64,000 nt of DNA, from contig QHUL01000051.1 in NCBI GenBank assembly GCA_003222115.1, positions 62,001 through 126,000 on the forward strand, in the 5' to 3' direction. Below the pieces are notes generated by a model. That model did no database searches, was not told the DNA's origin, and saw only the letters and a program-made list of their open reading frames with translations. A program made the translations under genes and the position numbers. Origin of the DNA: Gemmatimonadota bacterium. Lineage in GTDB: Bacteria; Gemmatimonadota; Gemmatimonadetes; Gemmatimonadales; GWC2-71-9. Positions within the stretch are counted from its first letter, which is position 1, and each line of letters opens with the position of its first letter. This document shows positions 25,255-33,817 of the stretch, piece by piece.

Positions 25255-26172
25255 TCAGGACCGTGAAGGCGGAGGAGGACGCTCCGGCGCCACCGCCATC
25301 CCCATGATGTGGTAGCCGTTGTCGACGTAGACGACCGAGCCCGTAATCGCCCGGGCGAGCGGGCTCGCGAGGAAGGCGGCCGCGTGCCCCACGTCCTTCG
25401 CGTCGATGGCCCGGGGGAGGGGCGAGTTGGCGGTCGTGTAGGCGATCATCTGCTCGATGAACCCGATGGCACTGGCGGCGCGCGACGCCCAGGGGCCCGC
25501 GGAGATCGCGTTCACCCGCACGCCGAAGCGGCGCCCCGCCTCGTAGGCGAGCGTGCGGGTGTCGGCCTCGAGGGCGGCCTTCGCCGACGACATGCCGCCA
25601 CCATAGCCGGGGATGACGCGCTCCCCCGCCATGTACGTGAGCGAGAGGAAGGATCCGTCCGGCCGCAGCAGCGGACCGAGGCTCCGCACGAACGCGATGT
25701 TGCTGTACGCGCTCACGCTCAACGCTTCGAGGTAGCCGCGCCGGCTCGTGTCGATGAGCGGCTGCTTCACCTCGGGGGCGTTCGCCAGGCTGTGCACCAC
25801 GATGTCGAGCGGTCGCGCGCCGAAGTCCTGGGTCAAGCGCGCGACCACGCCCTGGATGCTGAAGTCCCCCACGTCCTTGTAGCGCTTGTTCTCCCGCACG
25901 TCGGCCGGCGCATCGGCCAGGCTATCGTACGCGGCATCGAGCGGGTAGATGCGCTCGAACTGGAGCGTGCGCCCGTCGGACAGCTGCAGCGAGTTCGCGA
26001 TCTTGCCGCGCTCGAGCAGCTTGGTGAAGATGCCGAGCGTCGGCGGCCACGTGCCGACGCAGACGGTCGCTCCCGCCTCGGCGAGCGCCTTCGCGATCGC
26101 GAAGCCGAACCCGCCGTCGTCCGACACCCCCGCGACGAAGGCGCGCCTGCCCTTCAGGTCGATCGGCAGCAT
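25255..26172 (-). CDS. fabI: Enoyl-ACP reductase, plant/chlamydia-type FabI
   Basis: 305 residues; reduces trans-2-enoyl-ACP with NADH in the last step of each fatty-acid elongation cycle. It is an SDR-fold protein starting MLPIDLKGRRAFVAGVSDDGG. Longer inserts after strand two (TWPPTLGIFTKLLERGK) place it with the plant and chlamydial enzymes rather than the ~260-residue E. coli type. The catalytic region has the Tyr/Lys-type MSSAKAALEADTRTLAYEAG after LTYMAGERVIPGYGGG. It lies 10 bases downstream of fabH, so the two are probably one fatty-acid operon. Confidence 0.92.
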   Translation of the reverse strand: MLPIDLKGRRAFVAGVSDDGGFGFAIAKALAEAGATVCVGTWPPTLGIFTKLLERGKIANSLQLSDGRTLQFERIYPLDAAYDSLADAPADVRENKRYKDVGDFSIQGVVARLTQDFGARPLDIVVHSLANAPEVKQPLIDTSRRGYLEALSVSAYSNIAFVRSLGPLLRPDGSFLSLTYMAGERVIPGYGGGMSSAKAALEADTRTLAYEAGRRFGVRVNAISAGPWASRAASAIGFIEQMIAYTTANSPLPRAIDAKDVGHAAAFLASPLARAITGSVVYVDNGYHIMGMAVAPERPPPPSRS

Positions 26173-26182
26173 CGCGGACCCG

Positions 26183-27178
26183 TCACCAGCGGATGGCCGC
26201 GCTGGCCCAGGTGAACCCCGAGCCGAACGCGGTGAGGATGAGCAGATCGCCGCGGCCGAGCCGCCCGGCCCCGAGCGCCTCGTCGAGGGCAATGGGAATG
26301 GAGGCCGCCGTGGTATTGCCGTACCGGTCGATATTGGCGAAGACCTGGTCGGGCCGCAGCCCGGCCACCTTCTGGACCATTTCGATGATGCGGCCATTCG
26401 CTTGGTGCGGCACCAGCAGTTTCACGTCGCCCGGCGTGAGCCCGTTGGCCTGCAGTGCGAGCTCCACGGACTTGGGCATGAGCACCGAGGCGAACTTGAA
26501 CACCTCGCGCCCGTCCATCACCGCCCGGTGCTTGCCTTGCCGCAGCATCTCTTCGCTCACGTAGGGGTCGTGCGCCAGACCGGGGCCGTCGACCCACAGC
26601 TTTTCCGCATGACGGCCGTCGGCGAAGAGATGCACGGAGAGGACGCCGCGCCGCGGGTCTTCGGTGGGGCCGAGCACCACCGCGCCCGCGCCGTCGCCGA
26701 ACAGGACCGCCGTGTCCCGGCCGCGGGTCGTCTTGTCGAGCCCGCGCGAGTGCACCTCGGCGCCGACCAGGAGGACGCGCCGGTAGGTACCGGTGCGGAT
26801 CCAGGCGTCGGCCACGGAGAGGCCGTACAGGAAGCCGCTGCACTGGTTGCGCACGTCGATCGCCGGGATGTCGCTGACGCCCAGCTCGCGCTGGAGGAAG
26901 ACGCCGTTGCCGGGCTCGAAATGGTCGGGAGTGCAGGTACAGTAGACGATGCAGTCGAGGTCGCGGGGCTGCAGGCCGGCCTTGGTCAGGGCCTTGCAGG
27001 CGGCCTCCCGCGCCAGCGTGACGCCGGTCTCGCCGTCCGACACCCAGTAGCGCGTCTTGATGCCGCTGCGTTGCATGATCCACTCGTCGGACGTGTCCAT
27101 GAGCCGCGCCAGGTCGTCGTTGGTGACGACCCGGGCGGGGACGTGAAAGCCGGTGGCGATGAACTCGGTGCGCGGCAT
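26183..27178 (-). CDS. fabH: 3-oxoacyl-ACP synthase III
   Basis: 331 residues; condenses acetyl-CoA (or a branched acyl-CoA) with malonyl-ACP to start fatty-acid synthesis. The catalytic triad is visible: Cys in DVRNQCSGFLYGLS, His in VPHQANGRI and Asn in DRYGNTTAAS. The C-terminal Gly-rich LILTAFGSGFTWASAAIRW is typical. A gagg about 8 bases before the ATG supports the start. It precedes fabI in the same direction. The divergent neighbour is a small unknown protein. Confidence 0.96.
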   Translation of the reverse strand: MPRTEFIATGFHVPARVVTNDDLARLMDTSDEWIMQRSGIKTRYWVSDGETGVTLAREAACKALTKAGLQPRDLDCIVYCTCTPDHFEPGNGVFLQRELGVSDIPAIDVRNQCSGFLYGLSVADAWIRTGTYRRVLLVGAEVHSRGLDKTTRGRDTAVLFGDGAGAVVLGPTEDPRRGVLSVHLFADGRHAEKLWVDGPGLAHDPYVSEEMLRQGKHRAVMDGREVFKFASVLMPKSVELALQANGLTPGDVKLLVPHQANGRIIEMVQKVAGLRPDQVFANIDRYGNTTAASIPIALDEALGAGRLGRGDLLILTAFGSGFTWASAAIRW

Positions 27179-27260
27179 CAGGACGCCTCACGGTACCTGT
27201 TGCGGGCGACGGGCGAAAGGGGAAGATTTCGCCCCCGAGTCGCCAAGGCAAGGGACGCGC

Positions 27261-27518
27261 ATGGATCTGACGGTCACGCGGCCGCAGTACGAGGCCGTCC
27301 GGGGAGCGAAACATCTTCCGGACGTGCTGAAGCAGGCACTCGACCGCGCCACGCCGTCGGGTCAGGCCTACGTGCTCCGGCTCACGTACGAGGAGGCGAC
27401 CGCGCTGAACGAGCTGTGCGCCTGGAACGTTCACACCGACGCGGGTGGAAACGTGACGCCCGACTCGCGCGTGTTCGACGATCTCGTGAAGGCCATCCTC
27501 ACGCACCCGGACTACTGA
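27261..27518 (+). CDS. Small soluble protein of unknown function
   Basis: 85 residues. Agggacgcgc supplies a ribosome-binding site before ATG 27261, which is preferred over an upstream in-frame Met lying inside the fabH start region. The sequence is mixed alpha/beta with a central LRLTYEEATALNELCAWNVH and ends DDLVKAILTHPDY. No signal peptide, membrane helix or known motif is present. It lies 8 bases before the S9 peptidase start and may be co-transcribed with it. Confidence 0.6.
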   Translation: MDLTVTRPQYEAVRGAKHLPDVLKQALDRATPSGQAYVLRLTYEEATALNELCAWNVHTDAGGNVTPDSRVFDDLVKAILTHPDY

Positions 27519-27526
27519 CAACCACC

Positions 27527-29572
27527 ATGAGCCGCCGCTTCGCGCTGCTGGGGATTCTCACCCTTCCCCTGTTTCTCTTCCCCCTTCCCCGGCTGTCGGC
27601 CCAAAGGCGGGCCATCACCTTCGACGATTACATCGCCCTCAGGTCGGTGGGTGACCCGCAGCTCTCGCCCGACGGGAAGTGGGTGGCGTACACGGTCACG
27701 GAGCAGTCGCTCAAGGACAATCGCGGCACGACGCGCATCTGGCTCGCCGACGTTGCGACCGGGCAGGGCCGGGAGCTCACCGCCGGGCCCGGCTCCGACC
27801 GCCAGCCGCGTTGGTCGCCCGACGGGAAGACGCTCGCGTTCGTGTCCACGCGGCAGCACGGCGGGCAGCTCTGGGTGCTCTCGCTGGCGGGGGGCGAGGC
27901 GCGCCAGGTGACCACCCTGCCCGACGGCGTGTTCGACCCCGTGTGGCTGCCGGATGGCAAGGCGCTGCTCGTGACGAGCGACATCAAGTGGCCGGCCGCG
28001 CAAGAGATGGATCGGCGCGCCGGAGACTATCCCACCGAGGCGCGGCTGTGGACCGGCCTGTTCTACCGCCACTGGGATGACTGGCGCGCCGGCAAGCGCC
28101 AGCACGTCTTCCGCGTCAGCCTCGCGGGCGACGGGGCGAAGGACCTCACCCCGATGGATTACGACGCGCCCACGATCGCCACCGGCGGCGACGGGGACGT
28201 GGCCGTCGCCCCCGACGGCAAAGAGATCGCCGTCGCGATGCATCTCGACTCGACCGTGGCCGACAACACCAACGTGGACATCGTGCTGCTCGACCCGGCC
28301 GGGTCCGGCACGCGGCCGCTCACGACCGGCCGCGGCGCCGACAACACGCCACGCTACTCCCCGGACGGGAAGTGGCTCGCGTATCTGTCGCTGGAGCGGC
28401 CGGGCTTCGAGGCGGACAGACAACGCTTGATGCTGGTGCGACGGAAGGACGGAAGGACGGAAAGTGGGGCGCCGACGGAAGTGACGTCCGGGTGGACGCT
28501 CTCCGTCGGGTCCTACACGTGGTGCGCGGATTCGAAGTGCGTCTACGCGGTCGTTGAGGAGCGCGGGAGAGAGAACATTCACCGGATCGACCTTCCGTCC
28601 TTCCGTCATTCCGTCGCCGTTGGCGGGGGCGGGGTGAACACCAACGCGCAAGTGACGCCGGACGGTCGCGGGGTGGTGTACCTGCACCAGAGCAACACCC
28701 AGCCCACCGAGGTGTGGGTTTCGGGACGGCAGCTGACGCACCACAACGACCAAGCGGTGGCCGCGCTCGACCTGAAGCCGCTCGAGCCGTTCGGCTTCGT
28801 GGGCGCACTGGGGGACTCGGTGTTCGGGTGGCTGCTCAAGCCCCCGGGCTTCGACCCGGCCAAGCGCTACCCCGTCGCCTACCTGGTGCACGGCGGGCCC
28901 CAGAGCGCCTGGCACGACGACTGGCACCCCCGCTGGAACTACCAGATGTTCGCCAGCCGGGGCTACGTCGTGGCCGCGGTCAACTTCCACGGGTCGACGG
29001 GCTACGGTCAGAAGTTCACCGACGCGATTTCGCAGCACTGGGGCGACTACCCGTTCGAGGATCTCATGAAGGGTCTCGACGTCGTCGCCCGGCTGCCGTT
29101 CGTGGACTCCACCCGCATGGGCGCGGCGGGCGCCTCGTACGGCGGCTACATGGTCTACTGGATCGCGGGCCACACGAACCGCTTCAAGGTCCTGGTGGAC
29201 CACGACGGCGTGTTCAATCCGGCGAGCATGTACGGCACCACCGAGGAGCTGTGGTTCGTGGAGTGGGAGTTCGGCGGCACGGCCTACGCCAACCGGGCGC
29301 TGTACGAGAAGTGGTCCCCCTTGAACTTCGCGCAGAACTGGAAGACGCCCATGCTCGTCGTCCACTCGCAGCTCGACTACCGCGTGGACCTCTCCGAGGG
29401 CTACCAGGCCTTCACGGCGCTCAAGAAGGTGGGCGTGCCGGCCAAGTTCCTGTACTTCCCGGATGAGGGGCACTGGGTGCTGAAGCCGCGCAATCGCCGC
29501 TTATGGTGGGGCACCGTGCTGGACTGGCTCGACCAGTACCTGCAGCCGCCGGCGGCGACCGGAGCCCGCTAG
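27527..29572 (+). CDS. Exported prolyl-oligopeptidase family (S9) serine peptidase
   Basis: 681 residues. A signal peptide (MSRRFALLGILTLPLFLFPL) is followed by a beta-propeller with TolB-like repeats (QLSPDGKWVAYTV, RWSPDGKTLAFVS, YSPDGKWLAYLS) and a C-terminal alpha/beta hydrolase. The catalytic Ser is in GASYGGYM, Asp in VHSQLDYRVDLSEG and His in PDEGHWVLK. It should cleave short peptides in the periplasm, as DPP- or acylaminoacyl-peptidase-type enzymes do. Two inverted 8-base-repeat arms are translated in the propeller (about residues 305-312 and 355-363). The stop shares a base with the next gene. Confidence 0.93.
   Translation: MSRRFALLGILTLPLFLFPLPRLSAQRRAITFDDYIALRSVGDPQLSPDGKWVAYTVTEQSLKDNRGTTRIWLADVATGQGRELTAGPGSDRQPRWSPDGKTLAFVSTRQHGGQLWVLSLAGGEARQVTTLPDGVFDPVWLPDGKALLVTSDIKWPAAQEMDRRAGDYPTEARLWTGLFYRHWDDWRAGKRQHVFRVSLAGDGAKDLTPMDYDAPTIATGGDGDVAVAPDGKEIAVAMHLDSTVADNTNVDIVLLDPAGSGTRPLTTGRGADNTPRYSPDGKWLAYLSLERPGFEADRQRLMLVRRKDGRTESGAPTEVTSGWTLSVGSYTWCADSKCVYAVVEERGRENIHRIDLPSFRHSVAVGGGGVNTNAQVTPDGRGVVYLHQSNTQPTEVWVSGRQLTHHNDQAVAALDLKPLEPFGFVGALGDSVFGWLLKPPGFDPAKRYPVAYLVHGGPQSAWHDDWHPRWNYQMFASRGYVVAAVNFHGSTGYGQKFTDAISQHWGDYPFEDLMKGLDVVARLPFVDSTRMGAAGASYGGYMVYWIAGHTNRFKVLVDHDGVFNPASMYGTTEELWFVEWEFGGTAYANRALYEKWSPLNFAQNWKTPMLVVHSQLDYRVDLSEGYQAFTALKKVGVPAKFLYFPDEGHWVLKPRNRRLWWGTVLDWLDQYLQPPAATGAR
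28440..28615. repeat. Inverted 8-base-unit arms inside the S9 peptidase gene
   Basis: The left arm at 28440-28464 contains gacggaag, gacggaag and gacggaaa. The right arm at 28591-28615 is its inverse complement with two or three differences. The 126 bases between them encode propeller sequence. The arms add RKDGRTES and DLPSFRHSV to the protein. Confidence 0.85.
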
Positions 29573-29988
29573 TGGTCGGCGAGCCGTTCCGGGCGACGCT
29601 CATCCGCGGCACCATCTTCGCCGCCGCGGCGGGGGCGGTGCTGCTCGTCACGCTGCCGCGGCACGGCGGCCTGGCGTCGGACTTCGTCGACGCGTTCACG
29701 CTCGCCTTTTGCTTCGCCTTCCTCGGGCATTACGTGGAGCTGGCGGCCCTCGCCCTTCCCGATATCGAGACGGGAGTCGGTCGGCTGGTGCGCGTCGCGG
29801 TGTGGTTCGCCGGCGGGCTGTGGTGCTACGTGGTGGCGCGCTTCCTGTGGGTCAAGTACGGCCGCGACCTCAACGAGCTACCCTCGCTCATCTGGGGCGG
29901 CGTCCTGTTCATCGCGATCGAGCTCGTGGTCCACGCGGTGCTGCATGCGCGGGGGAGGCCGAGCTTCTTTGGTGGGGAGTCATCTTGA
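29572..29988 (+). CDS. Small integral membrane protein, function unknown
   Basis: 138 residues with four predicted membrane helices: TLIRGTIFAAAAGAVLLVTL, FTLAFCFAFLGHYVELAAL, VAVWFAGGLWCYVVARFLWV and LIWGGVLFIAIELVVHAVLHA. A conserved-looking His-Tyr-x-Glu sits in helix 2. The GTG start shares a G with the stop of the S9 peptidase, so the two are translationally coupled. No family was recognised. A terminator-like hairpin follows at 30034. Confidence 0.65.
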   Translation: MVGEPFRATLIRGTIFAAAAGAVLLVTLPRHGGLASDFVDAFTLAFCFAFLGHYVELAALALPDIETGVGRLVRVAVWFAGGLWCYVVARFLWVKYGRDLNELPSLIWGGVLFIAIELVVHAVLHARGRPSFFGGESS

Positions 29989-30033
29989 GCCATCAGCCAT
30001 CGGCCGTCAGCCTTCAGCGAGCTGACTGCCGAA
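29989..30033. repeat. Heptamer repeat after the S9 peptidase operon
   Basis: Units gccatca, gccatcg, gccgtca, gccttca and gcgagct run in 7-base register. The opposite-sense units gctgact, gccgaaa, gctgtct and gccgaca follow and merge into the hairpin at 30034. It begins directly after the stop codon of the small membrane protein. Confidence 0.8.
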
Positions 30034-30058
30034 AGCTGTCTGCCGACAGCTATTTTTT
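30034..30058 (+). terminator. Rho-independent terminator for the S9 peptidase operon
   Basis: A perfect 7-base stem agctgtc / gacagct with a tgcc loop is followed by atttttt. It acts in the plus direction. The T-run is the complement of the last two Lys codons of the convergent M1 peptidase, and the stem contains that gene's stop codon, so part of the terminator is inside coding sequence. Confidence 0.7.
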
Positions 30059-31996
30059 CTCCCACACGTTGTTCTCTCGTCGCACGTCGGGCAGGTTCAT
30101 AGCCGGATCGATTTCCACCTTCACAAGATCCGCCGCCAGCCGGCGCGCATAGGCGTAGCGGTTGCCGCGATACCAGATCTCGACCGGGAGCCGGACGGTC
30201 TCGACCGCGCCGCTCGCGAGCGTGAGCCGCAGGTCCACGGGCATCGGGAGGCCGCCCGGGCTCGCGAGGTAGACGAGCGCCGTCGTGCCGCCTGAATCGG
30301 AGCGGGTCCGCACCGAATCCACCGCCTGGTCGATCACGTCGGTGCGGTAAAACCAGCCGCGCCAGAACCACGACAGGTCCTCCCCCAGCGCGTCCTCCAT
30401 CGTGCGGAAGAAGTCGGCAGGGGTGGGGTGCCTGAAGGCCCACCGCCGGATGTACTCGCGGAACGCGGCGTCGAAGCGCGTGGTGTCGGCGAGGACATAG
30501 TGCCGCAGCAGGTACAGGCCCGTCGCGGGCTTGGTGTAGTCGATCTGGCCGAGCAGTGTCGGGTCGACGCGGTCGGCGGAGAGCATCGGCGGCTCGTCGC
30601 GCCCGCTGCGGACGAATTGTGCCCACGCCTGGGCGTTGCCGCGGTCGCGGTCCCAGGAGACGTCCGGGAAGAACGTACGCGTCGAGAAGATGTTGATGAA
30701 CGTGTTGAACCCCTCGTCCTGCCACATGTAGAGCCGCTCGTTCGACCCCACGATCATCGGGAACCACTCGTGACCCAGCTCGTGCGTCGTGACGCCGAAG
30801 AGGCCGAGCCCGCCGGAGCGATGCGAGCAGAACACGATCATCGGATACTCCATCCCGCCGACGGGCCCCGCGACGTTGATCGCCGTGGGATAGGGATAGC
30901 GGAACCACTTCTCGGAGTAGTGCTTGATCGAGTGCCGCGCGAACTCGGTGGAGCGGGCCCAGTCGGCGTTCGCCTCCGGCGGGTAGAACGACTGCAGCAG
31001 CACGCCCTGCCACCCGCTGGCGTCCCAGATGAAGTTGGGCGCCGCCGCCCAGGCGACGTCGCGCACGTTTTTCGCGCTGAACCGCCAGGTGAGGGTGGGG
31101 CTCGCGCCGGGCGAGCGAGGCCGGGTGAACGACCGGCCGACCTCGGACTTCGCGATGATGGGCACGGTGGTGTCCGACTTCAGTGCCGTAGCGAGGCGGG
31201 CGCGCTGCGTGGGCGTGAGCACTTCCGCCGGGTTCAGGAGGGTGCCCGTCGCCGCGACGACGAAGCTCGCCGGCACGGTGAGGGCGACATCGAAGTCGCC
31301 GTACTCGAGATAGAACTCGCCCTGCCCGAGGTATTGATCGGTGTTCCAGCCGCGCACGTCGTCGTACACGGCGAGCCGCGGATACCACTGCGCCAGCTCG
31401 TACAGCCACCCACCGGGGAACTGCTCCCGGCCCATCCGGTCCCCTCCGTGCTCGGGGATCTGGAACGAATAGGCGATCTCGAGCGACACCACACCGCCCG
31501 GGGGCAGCGCCTGGTCGAGGTCCACACGCATCACGGTCCCGTTTACCGTGGTCACGAGCGACGCCCTCCGGACCGCCTGAGCACCCCGCCTGACCGCCTT
31601 GACGTAGTCGATCGTGTACCCGCCCACGAAGCCGCCGCCCGCGAACCGGGTGCCCGGCGGGTTCAGCGCCGCCCCCCTGCTGCCGTCGGCGAACAGGTTC
31701 TGGTCGAGCTGCAGCCAGACGTACCGCAGCGTGTCGGGGGAGTTGTTCCCGTAGCGGATCGTCTCGTCGCCCCGGAGCGAGTGGCTCGCCGTGTCCAGCG
31801 TGGCGCGGATCGCGTAGTCGGCGCGCTGCTGCCAGTAGCGCGGTCCCGGTCGCCCCGAGCCTTCCCGCACGAGGCTCGGCGTCGGCAGCTCCAGGCGACG
31901 GAAGGGCGAGGTGTCGCCGACCTGGGGCGGCAGGGGTGTCGGGGACGCCGGGGGCGACTGCTGCAGTACGACGACGGCCAATGCGAGTGCGAGCAT
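30050..31996 (-). CDS. Exported M1-family zinc metallopeptidase
   Basis: 648 residues with a signal peptide (MLALALAVVVLQQSPPA). The gluzincin motif THELGHEWFPMIVGSNERLY followed by MWQDEGFN gives HExxH with the third zinc ligand Glu 18 residues on. A GxMEN-like substrate loop is seen as VGGMEYPMI. The family comprises aminopeptidases acting on peptides in the periplasm. It ends inside the terminator of the converging S9 operon. Gagga about 9 bases before the ATG supports the start. A 50-base GC-rich gap separates it from the EamA transporter gene upstream. Confidence 0.92.
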   Translation of the reverse strand: MLALALAVVVLQQSPPASPTPLPPQVGDTSPFRRLELPTPSLVREGSGRPGPRYWQQRADYAIRATLDTASHSLRGDETIRYGNNSPDTLRYVWLQLDQNLFADGSRGAALNPPGTRFAGGGFVGGYTIDYVKAVRRGAQAVRRASLVTTVNGTVMRVDLDQALPPGGVVSLEIAYSFQIPEHGGDRMGREQFPGGWLYELAQWYPRLAVYDDVRGWNTDQYLGQGEFYLEYGDFDVALTVPASFVVAATGTLLNPAEVLTPTQRARLATALKSDTTVPIIAKSEVGRSFTRPRSPGASPTLTWRFSAKNVRDVAWAAAPNFIWDASGWQGVLLQSFYPPEANADWARSTEFARHSIKHYSEKWFRYPYPTAINVAGPVGGMEYPMIVFCSHRSGGLGLFGVTTHELGHEWFPMIVGSNERLYMWQDEGFNTFINIFSTRTFFPDVSWDRDRGNAQAWAQFVRSGRDEPPMLSADRVDPTLLGQIDYTKPATGLYLLRHYVLADTTRFDAAFREYIRRWAFRHPTPADFFRTMEDALGEDLSWFWRGWFYRTDVIDQAVDSVRTRSDSGGTTALVYLASPGGLPMPVDLRLTLASGAVETVRLPVEIWYRGNRYAYARRLAADLVKVEIDPAMNLPDVRRENNVWEKK

Positions 31997-32046
31997 CGAG
32001 CGATGTCCTCGAAGTGTGGGTGAAGGATGGGGACGAAGCCGGCGTC

Positions 32047-32991
32047 TTACGTCGTCCGACCTCGTCCCTCCTGCGCCTCTTCCAGGTAGCCGCCCGCCAC
32101 GCCGCCGACGACCATCGCGAGCCCGAGCCAGCCGAGCCCGCTGAGGTGCTGGTCGAAGAGCAGCAGGGCGAGCAGCGCGCCGACGACGGGCTCGATCGTC
32201 GCGGCGACGGCCGTGGGGGCCGCGTCGATGCGGCGCACACCGGCGAAGAAGAGGAAGTTCGCGCCCAGCACGGGGCCGAGCACGAGCGCGGCGATGTAGA
32301 TCCAGCCTCCGATGGTCGGCGGGGGCGCCGGCGGATGGCCGGCCAGGGGCAGGATGACGCCGAGGATGAGCGTGCCGCCCGCGATCTCGAGCAGCAGCAC
32401 CCGCAGCGCGCCATAGCGGGGCACCGCGAAGCGCGCCAGCAGCGTGCTGCCGGCGTAGCTCGCCGCCGCGAGCAGGCCGCCCGCAACGCCCGCGGCGAGC
32501 CGCACCGACCCCGCCGCCGTGCCGTGGCTGCCGCCACGTACGGTGAGGGCCGCGCCGAGCATCGCCACGAGGGCGAGCGCCAGCCGCAGCGGGGTGAGCG
32601 CTTCCCCGAGCAGCGGCTTCGCGAGCACCGCGACCAGCACCGGGGCGATGTAGAGCAGCGCAGCCGCCCCGGCGACCCCCGCCCCGGCGATCCCGAACTG
32701 GTATGCCACCTCGAACAACGCGACCAACGCGCCGCCGCCCACCCCGACGAGCAGCAGGGCGGTGCGGTCGATGCGAAAGAGGTCGCGGTGGAACAGCAGG
32801 CCGTAGGCGACGAGCGCCAGCGTGCCGAGCAGGATGCGCCAGAACCCGATCCCGGTGATCGCGGCGCCCTCGCGGTAGAGGGCGGTGCTCAAGGGGCCCG
32901 TGGTTCCCCAGGTGGCGCCGGCCGCGAGCGCAAACAGGTAGCCGGCCAGACGCGTGGCGCGGGCGACCGGTAGTCGAGCCGTGGCGGTCAC
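32047..32991 (-). CDS. EamA / DMT-superfamily transporter
   Basis: 314 residues, ten predicted membrane helices arranged as two five-helix EamA repeats. The first begins AGYLFALAAGATWGTTGPLS, the second AAGVAGGLLAAASYAGSTLL. Such proteins export or import metabolites such as amino acids; the substrate is unknown. It starts at a GTG and lies 22 bases downstream of the PhzF gene. The last residues (EGRGRTT) are encoded by a gggacga/ggtcgga stretch that may be a degenerate member of the heptamer repeats. Confidence 0.85.
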   Translation of the reverse strand: MTATARLPVARATRLAGYLFALAAGATWGTTGPLSTALYREGAAITGIGFWRILLGTLALVAYGLLFHRDLFRIDRTALLLVGVGGGALVALFEVAYQFGIAGAGVAGAAALLYIAPVLVAVLAKPLLGEALTPLRLALALVAMLGAALTVRGGSHGTAAGSVRLAAGVAGGLLAAASYAGSTLLARFAVPRYGALRVLLLEIAGGTLILGVILPLAGHPPAPPPTIGGWIYIAALVLGPVLGANFLFFAGVRRIDAAPTAVAATIEPVVGALLALLLFDQHLSGLGWLGLAMVVGGVAGGYLEEAQEGRGRTT

Positions 32992-33013
32992 GGGCCGAAC
33001 GCGACCCGGTCCG

Positions 33014-33811
33014 TCAGTCGTCGGCGGCGAGCTCGGCGCGCAGCACCGTCACGGCCTGGCCGCCGAGGATCACGCGGTCCCCTGCGGGGCGCACGCGGAG
33101 CACGCCACCTCGCGCGGAGGCTTGATAGGCGAGGAGCTCTTTCTTCTTCAGCCGCTCGCTCCAATAGGGGCCCAACGCGCAGTGGGCGGAGCCCGTGACG
33201 GGATCCTCGGGGACGCCGGAGCGCGGAGCGAAGAAGCGGGAGACGAAGTCGAAGCCGTCGGACGACGCGCGGCTCGTGACCATCACGCCGCGGGCTTCCA
33301 CCCGCGCGAGCGCGGTGAGATCGGGCTCGAGCGCCCGCACGGACTCCTCGCCGTCCAGTTCCACCAGGTAGTCGAAGCGGGTCTTCCCCACGTAGCGCGG
33401 CTTCACACCCAGGGCGTCGACGAGGCCGGGCGGCGCGACCGCGGCGGTCGGGGGGGTGGCGGGGAAGTCGAGCTCGATCCACGCACCCCGGCGCACGGCG
33501 CCGAGCAGGCCGCTGCGCGTATGAAACGTGGCCGGCGCGTCTCCGGCGAGATGCCCGTCCTCCCACAGCACGTGCGCGGACGCGAGCGTGGCGTGGCCAC
33601 ACAGGTCCACCTCGACCGCGGGAGTGAACCAGCGGAGCCGGTAGCAGTCGCCGTCGGGGCGGAGGAAGGCCGTCTCGGAGAGGTTCATCTCGCGGGCGAC
33701 CGCCTGCATCCAGGCGGCGTCGCGCGGCTCGGGGAGCACGCACACGGCGGCGGGGTTACCGCCGAAGCGGCGGTCGGTGAACGCGTCGACCTGAACGATC
33801 CGGAGTCCCAT
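33014..33811 (-). CDS. PhzF-family isomerase/epimerase
   Basis: 265 residues with the diaminopimelate-epimerase-like fold. The N-terminus IVQVDAFTDRRFGGNPAAVCVL and the active-site Glu region NLSETAFL are typical of PhzF. The second half contains DPVTGSAHCALGPYW, also a family hallmark. PhzF itself isomerises an intermediate in phenazine synthesis, but most family members have unknown substrates and no other phenazine gene is present. A very small possible gene ends 6 bases upstream. Confidence 0.93.
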   Translation of the reverse strand: MGLRIVQVDAFTDRRFGGNPAAVCVLPEPRDAAWMQAVAREMNLSETAFLRPDGDCYRLRWFTPAVEVDLCGHATLASAHVLWEDGHLAGDAPATFHTRSGLLGAVRRGAWIELDFPATPPTAAVAPPGLVDALGVKPRYVGKTRFDYLVELDGEESVRALEPDLTALARVEARGVMVTSRASSDGFDFVSRFFAPRSGVPEDPVTGSAHCALGPYWSERLKKKELLAYQASARGGVLRVRPAGDRVILGGQAVTVLRAELAADD

Positions 33812-33817
33812 CGCCCT

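Noticed and set aside
28440-28615. CRISPR-like spacing of repeats in the S9 peptidase gene
   Set aside because: There are only two arms, in opposite orientation, made of 8-base units inside a coding frame; no regular direct repeats, spacers or cas genes.
30428-32023. Plus-strand open frame of 531 codons opposite the M1 peptidase
   Set aside because: No domain, start signal or normal composition; the HExxH protein on the minus strand explains the region.
32020-32095. Another heptamer repeat at the end of the EamA transporter gene
   Set aside because: Only two loosely similar units and no convincing opposite arm, so it is mentioned with the gene but not called as a repeat.
33014-33811. Phenazine biosynthesis locus suggested by a PhzF protein
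   Set aside because: No other phz gene is nearby, and most PhzF-family proteins are unrelated to phenazine synthesis.
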